Positions 58,581 through 64,000 of a stretch of 64,000 bases of DNA are shown here, piece after piece (position 1 is the first letter of the stretch; the number at the start of each line of letters is the position of its first letter). Both the position numbers and the translations under genes were made by a program. The notes beneath the pieces are model-generated. The model saw only the letters and a list, made by a program, of their open reading frames with translations, ran no database searches and had not been told where the DNA came from. Source of the stretch: Roseivivax isoporae LMG 25204 (GTDB lineage: Bacteria > Pseudomonadota > Alphaproteobacteria > Rhodobacterales > Rhodobacteraceae); contig NZ_JAME01000001.1 of NCBI RefSeq assembly GCF_000521865.1, forward strand, positions 177,289 to 241,288. The letters are read 5' to 3'.

Positions 58581-59486
58581 ATGCGCAGGCTGTCCGACAA
58601 TGCGCGCGGCGCCGTCCTGATGATGGTGTCGATGGCGGCCTTCACCGCCAACGACGCGCTCATCAAGCGGGCGGGCGCGGACCTGCCGCTGATGCAGATC
58701 ATCGCGACCCGCGGCGTGGTGGCGAGCCTCGCGCTCGCCGCGCTCGCCTGGGCCACGGGCGCCTTCCGCGCCCGGGTCTCGGCGCGCGACGCGGGCCTCG
58801 TGGCGTTCCGCAGCGCGGCCGAGGTCGGCGCGGCGTGGTTCTACCTGACGGCGCTCCTGCAGATGCCGCTCGCTAACGTCATGGCGCTCCTGCAGACGCT
58901 GCCGCTGACGGTGACGCTCGCCGCGGCGCTGGTCTTCGGCGAGCCGGTCGGCTGGCGGCGCTGGAGCGCGATCGGCCTCGGCTTTCTCGGCATGCTGCTG
59001 ATCGTGCGGCCGGGGACCGAGGGGTTCGACGCCTACACGACCTATGCGCTGATCGCGGTGGGTTTCGTGACCGCGCGCGACCTCGTGGTGCGGCGGATGT
59101 CGGCGGAGCTGCCCGCGATCCTCGTCACGCTGGCGGCCTCGGTGGCGGTCACGGTCTTCGCCGCGCTCCTGTCGCTCGGCGAGCGCTGGGAGCCCTTCAC
59201 GCCCGCCTCGGGCGCCATGGTGCTGGGCGCGGCGGCGCTGGTGAGCCTCGCCTACCTCCTCAGCGTCCTGGTGATGCGCACGGGCGAGGTCGGCGCCATC
59301 GCGCCCTTCCGCTATACGGGGCTCGTCTGGGCGCTGCTGCTCGGCTGGTTCGTCTTCGGCGACTGGCCGCAGGCCCTGACGCTTGCCGGCGCGGCGCTGA
59401 TCGCGGGATCGGGCGTCTTCACGCTGGCGCGGGAGCGGCGCCTGCGCCGCCGCACCGCCACGCCCGCGGGCCGTCCCATCGGCTGA
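58581..59486 (+). CDS. EamA/DMT-family transporter
   Basis: 301-residue drug/metabolite transporter with ten hydrophobic helices in two EamA repeats (SDNARGAVLMMVSMAAFTAN and TGEVGAIAPFRYTGLVWALL). The substrate is unknown. The start lies beyond the repeat element, which separates it from the tiny gene upstream. Confidence 0.9.
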   Translation: MRRLSDNARGAVLMMVSMAAFTANDALIKRAGADLPLMQIIATRGVVASLALAALAWATGAFRARVSARDAGLVAFRSAAEVGAAWFYLTALLQMPLANVMALLQTLPLTVTLAAALVFGEPVGWRRWSAIGLGFLGMLLIVRPGTEGFDAYTTYALIAVGFVTARDLVVRRMSAELPAILVTLAASVAVTVFAALLSLGERWEPFTPASGAMVLGAAALVSLAYLLSVLVMRTGEVGAIAPFRYTGLVWALLLGWFVFGDWPQALTLAGAALIAGSGVFTLARERRLRRRTATPAGRPIG

Positions 59487-59492
59487 CCGGTC

Positions 59493-60302
59493 TCAGGCGC
59501 CCGCGAAGACCCGGCGCACATGGTCCGCGTCGATGGCGAAGAGGTCGCGGAAGAGCGCTTCCTCGGCCGCGTCCGCGAGCCGCAGGCGCACCGGCTCCAC
59601 CTGCGCCTTCTGCCGGGAATCGTTGAAGTCGCCGTATCCGCGCACATAGGCGGGATGCTCGGTGAAGGTGATGGTGGGCATCGCCGTCACGAGCTTGTTG
59701 TGGGCGAAGTTCATGATCGATTGCCGCACCCCGCCCGCGACCGCCACGGCCTGCGCCACGCCGAGATAGGGGCGCACCATCTCGTCGATCATGAGGCCCC
59801 GCGCGTCGGTGCGGAGCGCGTAGCCGCGGTTCCAGTCGAGGCCCACGAGCCGGTGCCGCGCGAGGAGCCGGCCTGCATCCGCCGCCACCTCGCGCAGCGT
59901 CTCGACGAAGGTCACCGCCACCGCGTCGTCGTCGTCGTGGCGGAACTGCAGGCAGGGCGCGTCGGGGCGATCGCGCGCGGCGTTCAGCACGTCGCGGCAA
60001 ACCTTGCGGTGGGGCAGGGGCGGGCGGGCGACGATGCGCACCTGCGGCATGCCGGCGGTGAGATCGTGCAGCCGGTCGCGCGCCCGGGCGGGCAGGCTCT
60101 CGCCCACGAGCACCAGGAAGGTGAAGTCGGGATCGGTCTGCGCGCGCAAGGCCGGCAGGCACACGGTCTCGAACTGGCGGAACCTTTCCTCGAGCCGCCC
60201 GGGCGCGTAGAGGTAGGCCATCCGTTCGGCGAGGGTCCGGTGCTCGACCTGGAACCCGCCCTCGGCCGGATAGGAAAAGCGGCACAAGCCGATGACCTGC
60301 AT
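59493..60302 (-). CDS. Putative rhamnosyltransferase-like glycosyltransferase
   Basis: 269-residue protein matching the putative rhamnosyl transferase family (PF11316-type): [37 protein letters not shown], and [18 protein letters not shown] with a DxD-rich metal site. No membrane segment. Acceptor and sugar cannot be told. It is convergent with the transporter gene. Confidence 0.75.
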   Translation of the reverse strand: MQVIGLCRFSYPAEGGFQVEHRTLAERMAYLYAPGRLEERFRQFETVCLPALRAQTDPDFTFLVLVGESLPARARDRLHDLTAGMPQVRIVARPPLPHRKVCRDVLNAARDRPDAPCLQFRHDDDDAVAVTFVETLREVAADAGRLLARHRLVGLDWNRGYALRTDARGLMIDEMVRPYLGVAQAVAVAGGVRQSIMNFAHNKLVTAMPTITFTEHPAYVRGYGDFNDSRQKAQVEPVRLRLADAAEEALFRDLFAIDADHVRRVFAGA

Positions 60303-60442
60303 GATGCGTTCCCTCCGGACCCGCGCGCCGGCCTGCGCGCGCCGGCCATACTGGCGCGGACCGGGCCCCGATGTGGAGGGGGGCGCGGCAGAGGACCGGC
60401 CGACCGTGTCCGCAGCGCCGCTCGGGCCCGGGGCGGGGGCTG

Positions 60443-60471
60443 TTGACAACCCCCGCGACTCCCCATATACG
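60443..60471 (+). promoter_or_regulatory. Sigma-70 promoter upstream of the str operon
   Basis: TTGACA (60443-60448), a 17-base spacer and TATACG (60466-60471) give the best promoter in the window. Transcription should start near 60478, about 325 bases before rpsL. Confidence 0.65.
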
Positions 60472-60477
60472 CCGCCA

Positions 60478-60621
60478 CATCCCGGAACCGGGGCAAGGCG
60501 CATGCTTTGCCTCCGGCCCCGGACAGCAGAATCGAAGCGGTCACGATCCGGGCGCCAGGCGCCCCGATCCTCTGAGAAGCCCCGCGTCGTTCCCATGAGA
60601 CGGGAACGCATGCGGCTTTTT
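60478..60621 (+). ncRNA. Candidate structured leader or small RNA ahead of rpsL
   Basis: Between the promoter and the terminator-like hairpin lie about 100 bases with a strong stem CCGGGGC/GCCCCGG (60488-60494 with 60516-60522) and an inner AGGC/GCCT. The unit promoter-stem-terminator could be an independent small RNA of about 145 nt or an attenuated leader of the str operon. No known family recognised. Confidence 0.35.
60577..60621 (+). terminator. Terminator or attenuator inside the rpsL leader
   Basis: Nested stem: AAG...CCGC (60577-60585) with GCGGCTT (60612-60618), and CGTTCCC (60588-60594) with GGGAACG (60602-60608), followed by T through 60621. It lies 180 bases upstream of rpsL, so readthrough or another promoter must feed the operon. 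Confidence 0.6.
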
Positions 60622-60801
60622 GCGTCGCGCGGATGTCAGCCGCAAGGCGTCGTCGGAGGGATCGCAGGCCAGAACGCCCGGCGGCGGGCCGACCGACGCA
60701 GCGGGCGTCCGCCGACAGGCGGGCCGGCCGAAGCAAGAACCCGCGGGGGGCGTCCGCCCGTCGCAGCACGAGATGTGAGAGTCACGGGGACGAGACCTGA
60801 A

Positions 60802-61173
60802 ATGCCAACGATCCAGCAGCTGATCCGCAAGCCGCGGCAGCCCAAAGTCAAGCGCTCCAAGTCCATGCACCTGGAGCAGTGCCCGCAGAAGCGCGGGGTC
60901 TGCACGCGCGTCTACACGACCACCCCGAAGAAGCCGAACTCGGCCATGCGGAAGGTCGCCAAGGTGCGCCTGACCAACGGCTACGAGGTGATCAGCTACA
61001 TTCCTGGCGAGAGCCACAACCTGCAGGAGCACTCCGTCGTGCTCATCCGCGGCGGCCGGGTCAAGGACCTTCCGGGCGTCCGCTACCACATCCTGCGGGG
61101 CGTGCTCGACACCCAGGGCGTCAAGGACCGCAAGCAGCGCCGCTCGAAGTACGGCGCGAAGCGTCCGAAGTAA
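60802..61173 (+). CDS. rpsL: Ribosomal protein S12
   Basis: 123 residues with [40 protein letters not shown] and [20 protein letters not shown]. The lysines where streptomycin-resistance changes arise (PKKPNS and VKDLPG) are wild type. First gene of the str operon. Confidence 0.99.
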   Translation: MPTIQQLIRKPRQPKVKRSKSMHLEQCPQKRGVCTRVYTTTPKKPNSAMRKVAKVRLTNGYEVISYIPGESHNLQEHSVVLIRGGRVKDLPGVRYHILRGVLDTQGVKDRKQRRSKYGAKRPK

Positions 61174-61181
61174 GAGGATAG

Positions 61182-61658
<477 letters not shown>

Positions 61659-61750
61659 TTGCCCGCACGGGGGCGCGCGCAGCCGCCGCCCCCGCGCCGC
61701 CGGACGCGACGCGCCGGACAAACCGCTAAGCCCCCTGAGGACCTAATCCA

Positions 61751-63892
<2,142 letters not shown>

Positions 63893-63899
63893 TCGGGAC

Positions 63900-63951
63900 G
63901 GCGGGGTGAACCCCGCCCTACCCACAATCTGTAGGGCGGGGCCCGCCCCGC
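63900..63951. repeat. REP-like inverted repeat between fusA and tuf
   Basis: GGCGGGGT/ACCCCGCC is nested with CCCCGCCCTAC/GTAGGGCGGGG (63911-63921 with 63931-63941), and a further GCCCCGCC follows. The GTAGGGCGGGG core is a common intergenic repeat unit in this bacterial family. It may attenuate or process the transcript before tuf. Confidence 0.6.
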
Positions 63952-63978
63952 CGCCCGCAACGAGAAGGAGGCCATTCG

Positions 63979-64000
63979 ATGGCAAAGGAAAAGTTCGAAC
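63979..64000 (+). CDS. tuf: Elongation factor Tu, first codons only
   Basis: The window ends after MAKEKFE, the invariant start of EF-Tu, preceded by a strong AGAAGGAGG site 10 bases upstream, directly after fusA as in the str operon. Confidence 0.9.

Noticed and set aside
60292..60801. N-terminal extension of rpsL into the leader
   Set aside because: S12 starts at [10 protein letters not shown] in all bacteria; the upstream frame crosses a promoter and a terminator hairpin.

Overview
The window is a dense, high-G+C chromosomal segment of an alphaproteobacterium, most likely a member of the Rhodobacteraceae (Roseobacter/Rhodobacter group). This rests on the gene order ctaC-ctaB-small ORF-ctaG-ctaE followed by surf1-thrC-M16 peptidase, on a SAM-II riboswitch before metZ, on a pair of CCUCCUCCC-loop hairpins like the cuckoo/CcsR RNAs of this group, and on phosphatidylcholine synthase, pyruvate carboxylase and two TVDW-type Flp pilins. 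Almost everything is housekeeping core genome. No insertion sequence, prophage, CRISPR array or rRNA operon was found.

Layout. 1-7520 (minus strand): most of a Tad/Flp pilus locus, with two Flp pilins, CpaB, CpaC secretin, an OmpA-like lipoprotein, CpaE/TadZ, CpaF/TadA and a cut-off TadB. 7863-11821: lytic transglycosylase, FAD-linked oxidase, secreted metallo-beta-lactamase-fold protein and an acetyltransferase. 11821-18979 (minus): cytochrome aa3 oxidase subunits and assembly factors, then a stop/start-overlapping chain surf1, thrC, M16 peptidase, acetyltransferase. 19157-24831: tldD, dprA, topA. 24970-27682: CoA-transferase subunits A and B with a LOV photoreceptor kinase-like gene wedged between them, then a small acetyltransferase; a chemoreceptor follows. 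30212-34167 (minus): hisBH and hisAFE, interrupted by a DUF2147 gene on the other strand. 34326-43642: a stand-alone Lrp ligand-binding domain, the hairpin RNA, a UvrD helicase, riboswitch-metZ, folE2 and pyc. 43850-46921: tRNA-Lys, dapF, mtaB, pcs. 46928-53475: the most unusual block, described below. 53481-59486: VWA protein, CsbD, an HExxH lipoprotein, an anti-sigma-like protein, parE, a tiny Cys/His protein and an EamA transporter. 59493 to the end: a glycosyltransferase, then the str operon rpsL-rpsG-fusA-tuf.

The block at 46928-53475 is the best candidate for an undescribed system. It holds a SARP-type regulator divergent from a soluble PAP2/vanadium-haloperoxidase-fold protein with a (GGQ)9 N-terminus. 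That gene converges with a cytoplasmic subtilase with an intact triad, which is divergent from a second, degenerate protein that may share the haloperoxidase fold. Other points worth attention are the LOV gene with a damaged histidine box inside a CoA-transferase operon, four copies of a 3'-end intergenic element all in the same sense as the upstream gene, the riboswitch-terminator pair before metZ, a promoter-terminator unit ahead of rpsL, and a serine in place of the expected second catalytic cysteine of DapF.
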